Assembly (NCBI GenBank): GCA_965233625.1
Contig: OZ247499.1
Coordinates: forward strand, 4,154,001-4,218,000
Length of the DNA stretch: 64,000 bases
From: G965233625 sp965233625
Lineage (GTDB): Bacteria; Planctomycetota; Planctomycetia; Pirellulales; Pirellulaceae
Reading direction: 5' to 3'
Shown here: positions 8,256 through 16,826 of the stretch, one piece after another
How positions within the stretch are numbered: position 1 is the first letter of the stretch
Layout: each line of letters starts with the position of its first letter
Notes under the pieces: model-generated
What the model was told of the DNA's origin: nothing
Database searches by the model: none
Seen by the model: only the letters and a program-made list of their open reading frames with translations
Program-made: the position numbers and the translations under genes

Positions 8256-9544
8256 TACAGGCGGGGCACCTCCACCGTACGGATCATATCGCGTAGCAGA
8301 TCGTCTACGTGATAACCTTCCACTTCCGCTTCGGCTGTCAGCACCACACGGTGCCGCAGCGCGGGCAGGGCAATCTCGACCACGTCGTCCGGCACGGCGT
8401 AATCACGCCCGGAGAAGCAGGCCAGCGTCCGCGCCGCTTGCATCAAAGCGATACCGGCACGGGGCGACGCACCCATGTGAAACTGCGGCCACTGCCGCGT
8501 CAGCCGCACCACTTTGTTGATGTAATCGACCAGGCGGCTATCGACGCGGACACTGGCGATATCGGTGGTGACTTCCAGAATCTGCTCTGGCGAAGCCACG
8601 GTCTGAAGTTCTTCCAGCATCGAATCGACCGGCACCTGCATGCTGTGCATTTCCAGAATGCGTGCTTCTTCCGCCTCCACCGGGTAGTCGGCGATCAGCT
8701 TAAACATGAAGCGGTCTAACTGAGCCTCGGGCAGGTTGTACGTACCTTCAGACTCGACCGGGTTCTGCGTCGCCAGCACCAGAAACGGCCGGGCCAGCGG
8801 ATGCGAAACGCCATCGACCGTCACGCGGTATTCCTGCATGATTTCCAGCAGGGCGGCATGCGTTTTGGCGGGGGCGCGGTTGATTTCATCGGCCAGCAGA
8901 AACTGCGTGAACACGGGACCGGGACGGAAGCGGAACTCCTGCTCTTTCATATCGAAGACCGGGGCGCCGGAAATGTCCGATGGCATCAGATCCGCGGTGA
9001 ATTGAATGCGGCCGAAATCGCAGCCCAGCACTTTGCCAAGGGTCCGCACAAACAGCGTCTTGCCCAGTCCGGGCACACTTTCAATCAGCACATGACCGCT
9101 GGAAAACAATGCCACCAGGGTGCCCAGCACGAGTTCATCCTGGCCGATGTAGACCTTGCTGATCTGCGCTTTGATGTCTTGAAACATCTTCTGCACACGG
9201 CTGCTAACGCCACTGCCAGGCGGGTCTGGCGTTTGTGTAGGTGCGGCGCCCGTGGCGGGCGTATGTGCCCCGCCGTCCTGTACTTCGACAACGACGGGAT
9301 CTGTTGAGGAGTCTGCGGCGCCGGCGAACAGGTCCACCTTTTCTGGTGGCGGATCAGCGGGTGGACCGGCTGGTGGCTGCGGCTCAGCCGGGGGATCGAC
9401 CGGTGCGGGTGGATCGACGGGCTGGTTCATCGCGGCGGATGCCTGACCGGGTGGTTGTGGAACGTAGCCGCCCGGAGTTTCGTCCTGCGAGGGTGTGCCG
9501 GCATTGTCGCCGTCGTGGTTGTCAGGGGAAGTTGAAGGCGACAT
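8255..9544 (-). CDS. MoxR family AAA+ ATPase
   Basis: 429 residues from the ATG at 9544, which has GGAG six bases upstream (a TTG at 9559 is less likely). The first ~115 residues are Pro/Asp-rich and low complexity, unusually long for MoxR. Then follows the AAA+ core: Walker A VPGLGKTL, Walker B LLADEINRAPAKT, sensor segment LATQNPVESEGTYNLPEAQLDRF cut here as ATQNPVESEGTYNLPEAQ, and the C-terminal helical lid with VRLTRQWPQF and GASPRAGIALM. MoxR ATPases are chaperone-like and act on VWA or DUF58 partners; the partner is encoded directly downstream with a TAATG overlap. Confidence 0.94.
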   Translation of the reverse strand: MSPSTSPDNHDGDNAGTPSQDETPGGYVPQPPGQASAAMNQPVDPPAPVDPPAEPQPPAGPPADPPPEKVDLFAGAADSSTDPVVVEVQDGGAHTPATGAAPTQTPDPPGSGVSSRVQKMFQDIKAQISKVYIGQDELVLGTLVALFSSGHVLIESVPGLGKTLFVRTLGKVLGCDFGRIQFTADLMPSDISGAPVFDMKEQEFRFRPGPVFTQFLLADEINRAPAKTHAALLEIMQEYRVTVDGVSHPLARPFLVLATQNPVESEGTYNLPEAQLDRFMFKLIADYPVEAEEARILEMHSMQVPVDSMLEELQTVASPEQILEVTTDIASVRVDSRLVDYINKVVRLTRQWPQFHMGASPRAGIALMQAARTLACFSGRDYAVPDDVVEIALPALRHRVVLTAEAEVEGYHVDDLLRDMIRTVEVPRL

Positions 9545-9603
9545 GCGGGTCTCCGTCAAAAGGCGGCGGGCATGCGTTGCACCGCGGCGCCGGGAATGGA
9601 TGG

Positions 9604-10761
9604 TTAGCTCGTGTGGTGTGTCTGACCGGGCGGATCGCGGCGGACGTGCTGCTTGTAGTGGTCAATCTGCTTCCTGGCGTATTCTTCGTCACCCTGCTTC
9701 CGCAACAGCTTACCAAGGGCAGCGATGTGCTTGCGGAAGTCGGACCGTGGCGGCGAGCGAAGCCGGCGGGGACGGCCAAAGATCGGCCACCAGGCAAAGC
9801 AGAACAGAATGCCCAGCGACATCGCGTGCAGCAGGATGACATTCAGCGGCCAGACGGTAAACGCCTCAAGCCCGGTGGAATGCGTAATGTCGCGGTCGGT
9901 AATCTGCAGATCCGCATACCGGGATTCAATGAACATCACCTGACTGGCCGGCATACATTCGTCGATCAGCTTGCCAGCCAGACGCCGGTTCTGCCGGTTC
10001 ACCAGCGGCCAGTTCAGCAGGAAAGAACCGTTGGGCGCCACGATGATCTGCCCGCCGATACGTTCGGCGCCGCGGATACGCAGCACCAGCGGTTCTTTGC
10101 CGTTGGCGAGAAGTGTTTCGTAGATGAACTCATCGTTCCAGGCGCCCGCCTTGGTGTTCTCCGGTGTGGGGATGACGATTTCTGAATTCGTCATCACGCG
10201 GGTTTTATCCAGGTCCACATCGTAGTCCCAGTGGCTATGGGGCGACGAAAGCGCTTTCGCGACGCCGCGCTGCATGCGGCGGTGGCGGATGAACCAGTCG
10301 CAATGCTCTACGGCGCCGATCTCTGCACGCCCGGCAGTGAAATCAGCCTGTGCGATGGCCTGCTGGCGCAGGAACTGCTGGCGTTCTTCCGGGCCAGCTT
10401 CTTCAGCCGCCTGCCGCCAGTAGTCCACTGCCGCGTCATAGTCGCGGCCGATGTATACCAGCGTGTGCGAGGGATCTTCCAGCCACTCTTCGAACCATTC
10501 CCGCTCATCTTTCAAAGGCGGCCCGAAACGGTCTGGCGCCCAGACGATGCAGTCCGCCTTCTTCACCCTGGGTGAAAGCATGTGCCAGGAGCTGGTTTTG
10601 CATCCGGCCTCTTTATACATGCCGGCCAGCACCGAGAGCCCGTTCACGCTACTGCCGCGGGTGCGACCGTATTGGGTGGTGATCTCTGTCTCCCGCGCGC
10701 AGCCGGTGCAGACTAGCAGCAGTGCTGCGAGCAACAGGAGGCGGGTAGCGGGATGAACCAT
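9604..10761 (-). CDS. DUF4350 domain-containing lipoprotein-like membrane protein
   Basis: 385 residues from the ATG at 10761. The N-terminus is a hydrophobic signal ending LLVCTGC, a lipobox. A DUF4350 core follows (SVNGLSVLAGMYKEAGCKT, VWAPDRFGPP) and a C-terminal membrane helix (FTVWPLNVILLHAMSLGILFCF split around residue ~330) with a basic cytoplasmic tail. DUF4350 has a glutamine-amidotransferase-like fold without proven catalysis and is a regular member of MoxR/DUF58 operons. It lies 13 bases after the DUF4129 gene and 59 bases before MoxR. Confidence 0.85.
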   Translation of the reverse strand: MVHPATRLLLLAALLLVCTGCARETEITTQYGRTRGSSVNGLSVLAGMYKEAGCKTSSWHMLSPRVKKADCIVWAPDRFGPPLKDEREWFEEWLEDPSHTLVYIGRDYDAAVDYWRQAAEEAGPEERQQFLRQQAIAQADFTAGRAEIGAVEHCDWFIRHRRMQRGVAKALSSPHSHWDYDVDLDKTRVMTNSEIVIPTPENTKAGAWNDEFIYETLLANGKEPLVLRIRGAERIGGQIIVAPNGSFLLNWPLVNRQNRRLAGKLIDECMPASQVMFIESRYADLQITDRDITHSTGLEAFTVWPLNVILLHAMSLGILFCFAWWPIFGRPRRLRSPPRSDFRKHIAALGKLLRKQGDEEYARKQIDHYKQHVRRDPPGQTHHTS

Positions 10762-10786
10762 CAGGTGAAACAAAACAGGATGCCGT

Positions 10787-11614
10787 TTAACTGGGCTGGT
10801 GGGAAAGAATCAGGTTTTCAAAGGCTTCGATGCGGTTCCAGCAGGAATCGAACCGCTGGCGGGGGATGTCGCGTTTGCCGAAAAACGCATCTTCAAACAT
10901 TATCATCGTCGGTTTTAGGATGTCGCGCAGCGCGGGGACGGCGACTTCTGCCAGATACTGCCGGTTGGTCTTACCGCGCGTCAGACGGATCTGCTGCGCG
11001 CGGTCTAGCATCATCAGTTTATAGCTATAAAGATAAACCGCTGCCTGGGCGTAGTCGCCCGCCTCGAACAGCCGACGTGCTTCGGCGAGCAGATCTGACT
11101 TCGGGGCGATGTTCACCGGCAGCTCTTCCACGCGGTCTACATCCGTGGTGCGATCAAGCGTTTTCTTCTTCGTCATACTGCCGCTCGGCCCCGATCTGGT
11201 CGCCAGCATGAAGCCCCAGATCATCAGACCGGCAATCGCCACGACCGCAATTGCCAGGATGCCCCATGTCAGCAACTCAAGTAATCCAGCGAGCCAGCCT
11301 GGCATGGTCGGCGGCGTTGCTGGTTTCGCCGTGGAAGTATCGTCGTAGATCCAGTCGCTGTTGCGGTTGCCGGGATCGAGGTCTTCTTCGGTTGGCTCCT
11401 TGTGCACTTGAATATCAACCGTGCGCGAATCGTCTTTATCCGCGTCGTACCAGGGATACGACCGTGCGGAAAGGCTCTCCTGGCCTGCCGATTCCGCCTC
11501 ACCCGGTTCTACAAACTGCGCGGCTGCCGTAATGCAAAAGAACGCGCAGCACCACCAGGCGATAATCGCCGGAAGAACCGTGGCGGTGATGCGAGGGCGA
11601 TGCAGTGCGATCAT
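10787..11614 (-). CDS. DUF4129 domain-containing membrane protein
   Basis: 275 residues from the ATG at 11614, which overlaps the preceding gene's stop (ATGA). The longer open frame upstream is an out-of-frame shadow of that gene. Domain order: signal peptide (PAIIAWWCCAFFCITAAAQ), a ~100-residue periplasmic segment, a membrane helix (WGILAIAVVAIAGLMIWGFM), then a cytoplasmic DUF4129 helical domain with LLAEARRLFEAGDYAQAAVY and LTRGKTNRQYL. DUF4129 is seen in transglutaminase-like and MoxR clusters. Role unknown; operon position strongly supports the call. Confidence 0.85.
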   Translation of the reverse strand: MIALHRPRITATVLPAIIAWWCCAFFCITAAAQFVEPGEAESAGQESLSARSYPWYDADKDDSRTVDIQVHKEPTEEDLDPGNRNSDWIYDDTSTAKPATPPTMPGWLAGLLELLTWGILAIAVVAIAGLMIWGFMLATRSGPSGSMTKKKTLDRTTDVDRVEELPVNIAPKSDLLAEARRLFEAGDYAQAAVYLYSYKLMMLDRAQQIRLTRGKTNRQYLAEVAVPALRDILKPTMIMFEDAFFGKRDIPRQRFDSCWNRIEAFENLILSHQPS

Positions 11615-12492
11615 GCCGTGAACTTCCGCTCCATCTTTTCGGCTTCGGCCCGCAGCACCAGCTCCACTTCCCAGCCTTCCTGTCTGATTCGCAAGTCCAG
11701 GTAACTCAGAAACCGCACCACCGTGAAGTACGCCACCACCGTCCACAGGCACGCGGGAAGAATCAGGTGCATGTAGATGCCCGTCTGATCCCATTCGTTG
11801 CCGAACGTACCAATGATAAACAGGACCGATCCGTAAACAGAAATCACCAGCATCACGGCGATAATGCAGTGCATGAGCCAGGCTGCAATTAGCTCGGGGG
11901 TTGCTTCGCGGTGCAGATTGTTGCTGCGCTGATACATGGTCTGCTGACCCGGTTGAGCGCGCATCACCGGGTTGCGCTCCAGCACGGCGATCTCGTTCAC
12001 AAACGGGCGGGCGGCGCGGATGGCCATGGTGTACAGCACCAGCATTCCCATCAGAATGATCTCGGAAAGCGGCTCCACGTACTGTTCGCGGGGCATCAAC
12101 GCCAGCAGCAACCACACCGGGATCACACACCGCAACACGCCCTGCGACAGCAGCAGCCGGTTCCAGACGCCGGCCGCCTGACTGATGACGTAGCGGATGC
12201 TGGGCTTCTCATTGAACACCGATTGCCCCAGAAACGTGGTGGCGAAGACCGAAGCCAGTTGCGCTTCAAAGAAGGTCAGCAGCGACAAATGGTAGATGTA
12301 CCGCAGCGGAAACTCTTCCACATTGGCCATCCAGCCGATCAGCAGAAAATTGATGATCGAAAGCGGCGCCACGCCCAGCAGCATGGTCAGCAACAGCGGC
12401 CGCGCGTAGGCCCGCGTGACATGCAGCGATAGATCAAGCACATCCGAGGCCGAACGCTCTCGCACGGCGATCAGGGTCCGGTCAAGCTTCAC
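11611..12492 (-). CDS. Multi-pass membrane protein of the MoxR operon, function unknown
   Basis: 293 residues with a GTG start that overlaps the end of the SpoIIM-like gene by 11 bases. About five or six hydrophobic segments are visible (PLLLTMLLGVAPLSIINFLL, VIPVWLLLALM, IILMGMLVLYTMAI, IIAVMLVISVYGSVLFII, LILPACLWTVVAYFTVV). A basic, charged C-terminus follows. I do not recognise a named family; equivalents sit in the same slot of planctomycete MoxR operons. The start overlap and the ATGA junction with the next gene indicate translational coupling. Confidence 0.8.
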   Translation of the reverse strand: MKLDRTLIAVRERSASDVLDLSLHVTRAYARPLLLTMLLGVAPLSIINFLLIGWMANVEEFPLRYIYHLSLLTFFEAQLASVFATTFLGQSVFNEKPSIRYVISQAAGVWNRLLLSQGVLRCVIPVWLLLALMPREQYVEPLSEIILMGMLVLYTMAIRAARPFVNEIAVLERNPVMRAQPGQQTMYQRSNNLHREATPELIAAWLMHCIIAVMLVISVYGSVLFIIGTFGNEWDQTGIYMHLILPACLWTVVAYFTVVRFLSYLDLRIRQEGWEVELVLRAEAEKMERKFTA

Positions 12493-13513
12493 GCAGAATC
12501 TCCCACGGAAAGCCCAGGCCGATGAAATAGAACATCAGCATCCCGGAAGAAACAATCGCAAACGCCGCCTTCACCGCATAGGGCGCACTCGACGGAGACA
12601 GAAAGCCTTCGGTCAAAGCCGCAAGAAAGAACAGCACAATCGCAGCGCCCATAATGGGCATCGCCCGGCGGCCAGCGCGGCGGAGACTGCTTTCGCGCGA
12701 GAGGCCAGGCGTGGGCGAAGACTGCCATAAGACGCCCAGCAGCCCAGGTTCGCCTTCATCTGTAATCAGCCACGACACACCCAGCCGGAACCCCGCGCCG
12801 GCAGACACCGCGATGGCGGTCAGCTCGAACGGTCCATGCGCCGTAACAAAGTGAAAGAAATTAGGCCCTGAATCCGGGTCGCGGGCCATGTAGCCAAAAC
12901 TGCCGCCCAGCGCTGCCGCATTGAATACAAGAGTGTACAGACCAGGAATAATCAGCAGCCCCGATGCAAAGCACCGCAATCCGATACCGGTGTTGTGACT
13001 GATATAAAACCCGGCCATCTGAAAATTGATGGCCGGATCGCGACCGGCGATCTCTTCGCTGAAGTTCCGTTCCAGTTCCATCTGCGTGCTGGTCGAAACC
13101 ATCGCGTCCGCGTAACCCGGCCAGACTTTGTCAAAGTACGCCAGGCAGGCCGACAGGATGAACACGCCCCAGAACAGCGCAAAGGCAACGTGCAGACAAC
13201 GATCCGCGAAAATGCGCCGCGGCGTGGTTACCAGCAGCACTTTGGCCCACTTCGAGAAGGCGAACACACTGCTGCGATGCAAACGGTTATGCGCCCGCGA
13301 AACCAGCCGTTGCAGATACACCACCGTGCCAGGCGGCAGATGATATGCGTCCGCCAGCGCCAGATCGGCACAGGCCGCGCGGTACAACGCCGCAAACCGC
13401 GCCGCATTCTCCGCCTTCGAGCGGCCCGCCCGCGCAGCACGCTTGCCGGAGCAGAGGTCTTCCAGCTCCTGCCAGTTCTGCCGGCGTTGTTCAAGCAGCT
13501 CTGCAACTTTCAT
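12482..13513 (-). CDS. Stage II sporulation protein M (SpoIIM)-like integral membrane protein
   Basis: 343 residues. A ~90-residue N-terminal cytoplasmic helical part (LLEQRRQNWQELEDLCSG) is followed by several membrane segments and the SpoIIM-family signature region: a FYISHNTGIGLRCFASGLL segment, then NAAALGGSFGYM and HGPFELTAIAVSAGAGFRLG. In Bacillus SpoIIM belongs to the septal peptidoglycan machinery of engulfment; in non-sporulating bacteria the family is found beside RDD, MoxR and DUF58 genes with unknown role. It follows the RDD gene by 42 bases and overlaps the next gene. Confidence 0.88.
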   Translation of the reverse strand: MKVAELLEQRRQNWQELEDLCSGKRAARAGRSKAENAARFAALYRAACADLALADAYHLPPGTVVYLQRLVSRAHNRLHRSSVFAFSKWAKVLLVTTPRRIFADRCLHVAFALFWGVFILSACLAYFDKVWPGYADAMVSTSTQMELERNFSEEIAGRDPAINFQMAGFYISHNTGIGLRCFASGLLIIPGLYTLVFNAAALGGSFGYMARDPDSGPNFFHFVTAHGPFELTAIAVSAGAGFRLGVSWLITDEGEPGLLGVLWQSSPTPGLSRESSLRRAGRRAMPIMGAAIVLFFLAALTEGFLSPSSAPYAVKAAFAIVSSGMLMFYFIGLGFPWEILREA

Positions 13514-13555
13514 GGTGTGATCCGCCGCACACGCATGCGGCGCCTTAGGATGAGA

Positions 13556-14602
13556 TTACTGGTTTTCCGGCTTGCGGCTTTGATCTTCACGTTTCTGCTC
13601 GGCCAGACGGCGCATGAATTCACCCGCCGCATCCGATGCGTTGGCATCGATCGCGGGTTTTTCAGGCGTCTGCAGCGGGGCGCCGAACGGGCTGGGCGCC
13701 GACAGCGATTCGTCTGAGGCGTCTGCGATGAACTGCCTATAGTATAGGGAGCACAGCAGCAGATCGTAGGCAGTATCCGGGGGCAGGCCGAACCGTTCCA
13801 GCAGCGGCACGGCGATGTGACGGGCAATTTCGCGCCGGCGTTCAGGCACAAAATGCTTACGCCTCTCTACATAGGTGGAGATCGCCTTCACCGTCGATTT
13901 GGTCAGATCCAACCGCGCCGGCAGGAAGGCGGCCAGTTGTTGCGTGCGCGGGTCTTCGAACTTCGCCAGGCCGCCACTGCGGACGCGTTCTTCCACAATC
14001 ACCACGGTACCGGCTGCCAGATCGCCCAGCCGCTGATACCTACGCGTCAGCAGCATCGACCCTAAACCGAGTAGGCCCAATGGCAACTGGTAGGCCATGC
14101 GGAAAAGATTGGTGGGAAGCCCGAAGTCCGCTTCAATATCAATCTCTAGAAACCGCTCGGCCATGATCACAAACACGATCAGCGGCAGGTACGGCATCAG
14201 ATCCGCGTAACGCAACAACCCGCGGAGTGTCGCCTGCATGCCATCGATGGGTTCGCCGTCAACGGTCACCACGCGTAGGCTGAGCAGCCGTTTGGCAGGC
14301 GTCTGACCATTCATGAATGTTTCAAACAGCGCGCTGTAAAAGAAGCCGCCCACGAACCAGTAGACGGCCATCGTGAACTGGAACAAACCGCCGGGCAGTG
14401 TCAGCCCCGTGTACGCCGTGATCAGCGCCGTGCAGATGCCCAGCAACATCGAAAGTGCAATGCCGACCGCAACAAGCAGAAAGTAATCGAGGAAATACGC
14501 AGGCAGCCGTCTGAAGGGACCGGCGACGTTATACAGCACCGAGATGTTCTCGGGCGTCACGACTTCCATCGTGTTATCAAGCTGTTTCACGCCGGTGGAC
14601 AT
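13556..14602 (-). CDS. RDD family membrane protein, first gene of the MoxR operon
   Basis: 348 residues from the ATG at 14602; a GTG at 14638 and an ATG at 14569 are alternatives. The RDD domain occupies residues ~25-200, with RRLPAYFLDYFLLVAVG supplying the first Arg-Asp signature, then FMNGQTPAKRLLSLRVV as the conserved second loop, and three membrane helices. The C-terminal ~150 residues are cytoplasmic and charged, with a helical segment and a proline-rich end, longer than a minimal RDD protein. RDD proteins are membrane proteins of unclear, sometimes transport-related, role. It heads the operon. Confidence 0.87.
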   Translation of the reverse strand: MSTGVKQLDNTMEVVTPENISVLYNVAGPFRRLPAYFLDYFLLVAVGIALSMLLGICTALITAYTGLTLPGGLFQFTMAVYWFVGGFFYSALFETFMNGQTPAKRLLSLRVVTVDGEPIDGMQATLRGLLRYADLMPYLPLIVFVIMAERFLEIDIEADFGLPTNLFRMAYQLPLGLLGLGSMLLTRRYQRLGDLAAGTVVIVEERVRSGGLAKFEDPRTQQLAAFLPARLDLTKSTVKAISTYVERRKHFVPERRREIARHIAVPLLERFGLPPDTAYDLLLCSLYYRQFIADASDESLSAPSPFGAPLQTPEKPAIDANASDAAGEFMRRLAEQKREDQSRKPENQ

Positions 14603-14788
14603 AGGATGAAAACTACAAAGATGCGGAACAAGAGCCACCCAGGCGGCTGATGAGAAATCTGCACAACCAATAAACCTCTCATTTATCTCTAACCTCTATC
14701 CACACCAGACACAACCAGCCCGCAGGTTGCATTGTTGCCAGAAACCACGCGTTGCCGGATTGCGGGGTGCTTTGCTAAAACGTCTGCC

Positions 14789-15589
14789 ATGATCCGTTAT
14801 CTTTCCAACCTGCTGATTCTCCAACCATCGCGGAACCGCCTGGATGCTGGCGGTAAACGATGTCAGTTGCTGCCCTGGAGAGGCAACACGCTTGAGCTTT
14901 GGACGCAGAATACGGTCAGCCAGGCCGGAGCCACACAGCCGGATGTCTTTATCCTGAAATTCGGCGGCGCCGCCGGTAGGGCCGAACGTGCGACCATGCA
15001 CCCGGCGGACACCTGGCCGGAACTGGCGTGCGAAGTTGCCACGCTGAACCCGCCGGGCTTTGGCGGCAGCGGCGGCCGGCCCAGCATGTTTCATCTGGCG
15101 GAAGTCGCCGAAGTTGCCTTCGCGGAAATCCAGCGACGTGCGGCCGGGCGGCCCATCTTTCTGACAGGCAACAGTCTGGGCACGACGATGGTGTTGCATC
15201 TGGCGGTTCATCACGACTGTGCCGGCCTGATCATCCGCAATCCACCGCCGCTGGCGGAGTTGCTTTATGGCAGGTTCGGCTGGTGGAATCTCAACTATGG
15301 CGCCCGCATGTTCGCCCGCCGGCTTCCGCCTGAGTTAAACAGCATCGAAAACGCCCGCCGCGTGCACAAACCGTGCGTTTTTCTGATGTCTGGCAAAGAC
15401 CGCGTGGTGCCGCCACGGTTTCAGCACCAGATTATCGACGCTTACGCCGGTGAGAAGCAGGTGCAACTACTGGCCGGGGCCGATCACATGGACATCGGCC
15501 AGGAACACGAACGGGACGGCTACCGGCAGAAGTTACGCTGGCTGCTCGCCCAAGCAGAATTGCCGCAACCGGCCATCGTCGCAAAATAG
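14789..15589 (+). CDS. Alpha/beta hydrolase family protein
   Basis: 266 residues from the ATG at 14789 (the frame upstream is spurious). The fold is indicated by an NPPGFGGSGG turn after strand 3, a nucleophile elbow GNSLG at about residue 129, a late acidic strand LMSGKDRVVPP and the catalytic His in GADHMD. The family covers esterases, lipases and dehydrogenases of many substrates; none is indicated here. It is divergent from the RDD gene across a ~186-base gap that should contain both promoters. Closest general description: serine aminopeptidase S33-like hydrolase. Confidence 0.82.
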   Translation: MIRYLSNLLILQPSRNRLDAGGKRCQLLPWRGNTLELWTQNTVSQAGATQPDVFILKFGGAAGRAERATMHPADTWPELACEVATLNPPGFGGSGGRPSMFHLAEVAEVAFAEIQRRAAGRPIFLTGNSLGTTMVLHLAVHHDCAGLIIRNPPPLAELLYGRFGWWNLNYGARMFARRLPPELNSIENARRVHKPCVFLMSGKDRVVPPRFQHQIIDAYAGEKQVQLLAGADHMDIGQEHERDGYRQKLRWLLAQAELPQPAIVAK

Positions 15590-15602
15590 CTGGAACGCGT
15601 TA

Positions 15603-16115
15603 TTACGCCGGATCAATATCGCGCAGACCTTCAAAACCTTCTGTCGTAAACGGATGGGCGAGCCATGGCTTGAGCCGGTCAAACGGCGGATCGTTACCTT
15701 CGCCGCCACAACTCGCTTCGAGATGCGGCCCCGGATCGGCTACAATACTGGCCCACGTCACCGATTTAGCAAACACTTCCATGTGACGGTGATCACTATC
15801 CCAGGCGGCGAACCGCTGTTCCAGGGGCAACCACAGCAACAACCCTTCTGGATCATACTCTTCGCACGTCGCGATCAAGTTGACGCCCGTCACGGTATAG
15901 CAGCCAGAGTCGTCCAGGTGCGGATCTTCTTCAGAGTCCACCAGCCCATGCCCGTAATCGCACGGGAAGTATTGCAGCTTCAAAGCCTCGAAGGGCAAGA
16001 GCGTGACGAGGCCGGTATCGCAATCGTCTGGATCGTATTGCAGCTCTTTGCCCGCTTGAAGAAAAGCCACAAGTTCAGCGGGCAGTTTTAATTCTTCAGA
16101 CGTCATTGGGGGCAT
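15603..16115 (-). CDS. Hypothetical protein, acidic, 170 residues
   Basis: An acidic soluble protein (frequent Asp/Glu; segments ELQYDPDDCDTGLVTLLP and CEEYDPEGLLLWLPLEQRF). No signal peptide or membrane helix. The pattern of a small single domain that ends in a compact WASIVADPGPHLEA region resembles SMI1/KNR4-like or immunity-type proteins, but I cannot assign it. The second ATG at 16106 has AGGA at a better distance than the first. Codon use and G+C match the neighbours, and the frame has no competing open frame of similar quality, so it is likely real. Confidence 0.65.
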   Translation of the reverse strand: MPPMTSEELKLPAELVAFLQAGKELQYDPDDCDTGLVTLLPFEALKLQYFPCDYGHGLVDSEEDPHLDDSGCYTVTGVNLIATCEEYDPEGLLLWLPLEQRFAAWDSDHRHMEVFAKSVTWASIVADPGPHLEASCGGEGNDPPFDRLKPWLAHPFTTEGFEGLRDIDPA

Positions 16116-16164
16116 CCTACCTAGTCTGACTGTCGATTACCGTAACGTCGAATGACCAGAAACC

Positions 16165-16277
16165 CGTAGTCAGGCGTCCGCCTGACAACGCAAAGAATCC
16201 ACCTCGATCCACTGTCAGGCAGGCGCCTGACCTACGGAGCGTTGTTCCGCTTCACCGTCAGGCCAGCGCCTGACGGC
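16165..16277. repeat. Intergenic palindromic repeats, GTCAGGCAGGCGCCTGAC family (three units)
   Basis: Three units: an imperfect GTAGTCAGGCGTCCGCCTGAC at 16165, a full GTCAGGCAGGCGCCTGACC at 16214, and a third GTCAGGCCAGCGCCTGACGG near 16257. They are related to the perfect inverted repeat at 6725-6795 and fill most of the gap between two minus-strand genes. Confidence 0.75.
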
Positions 16278-16296
16278 GTTGAATCCGGCCCGTTGC

Positions 16297-16632
16297 TTAC
16301 GGGTAGTAAACCGGGGCGTAGTGATACGCGGGCTGTACATAAACCGGCGCCGGGGCGACAGGTGCGTAGCCTACGGTAACGGTCGGGTAGGGCGCCGGGG
16401 CCACGACGGCAGGCGCCGCCGGGATCAATGCAGGGCGGGCAGTGATGACGGTGCGGCGGAAGGGGAACAGCAAACCGGGACGGGCCGTTACCACATAACC
16501 CGGCGTATAAGCCGGTGCGGCGTAGCCGTAACCAACAACCACCGGGTAACCGGCCTGAGCGTCTTGCGTGCAGAAGGCAAATCCGGCAAGGGCCACGCCG
16601 GCAACCAGCAACGCGCGAAGTGCGGACATCAT
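16297..16632 (-). CDS. Small secreted Pro/Tyr/Val-rich protein
   Basis: 111 residues from ATG 16632, with GGAGA eight bases upstream. A signal peptide (MMSALRALLVAGVALAGFAF) ends near DAQAG. The mature protein is low complexity, with repeated YxxP/VxP motifs (GYPVVVGYGYAAPAYTPGY, PAPVYVQPAYHYAPVYYP). Such small exported proteins are common in planctomycetes; some may be envelope or matrix components. No enzyme motif is seen. Confidence 0.65.
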   Translation of the reverse strand: MMSALRALLVAGVALAGFAFCTQDAQAGYPVVVGYGYAAPAYTPGYVVTARPGLLFPFRRTVITARPALIPAAPAVVAPAPYPTVTVGYAPVAPAPVYVQPAYHYAPVYYP

Positions 16633-16826
16633 AAACGTGTCTCCACAGGAATGAAGGCGCACGGGCTGTCTAGCAGCGGATGCACCGAACTTAAGCGGCG
16701 AGCGGCAGCTAGACTGCCTATATTTCCAACCACTGAAGTTTAGTTGCCATACCAGGGAGGGGCAATCAATAACTTCCGCGTTCTGTCAAAATCAATTGCC
16801 GCACCGTCGCCGTGCGGCAGGCAAGA

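Noticed and set aside
10787..12130. The long frame that extends the DUF4129 gene upstream to 12130
   Set aside because: The added ~170 residues are an out-of-frame shadow of the preceding membrane gene; the ATGA junction at 11614 is the natural start.
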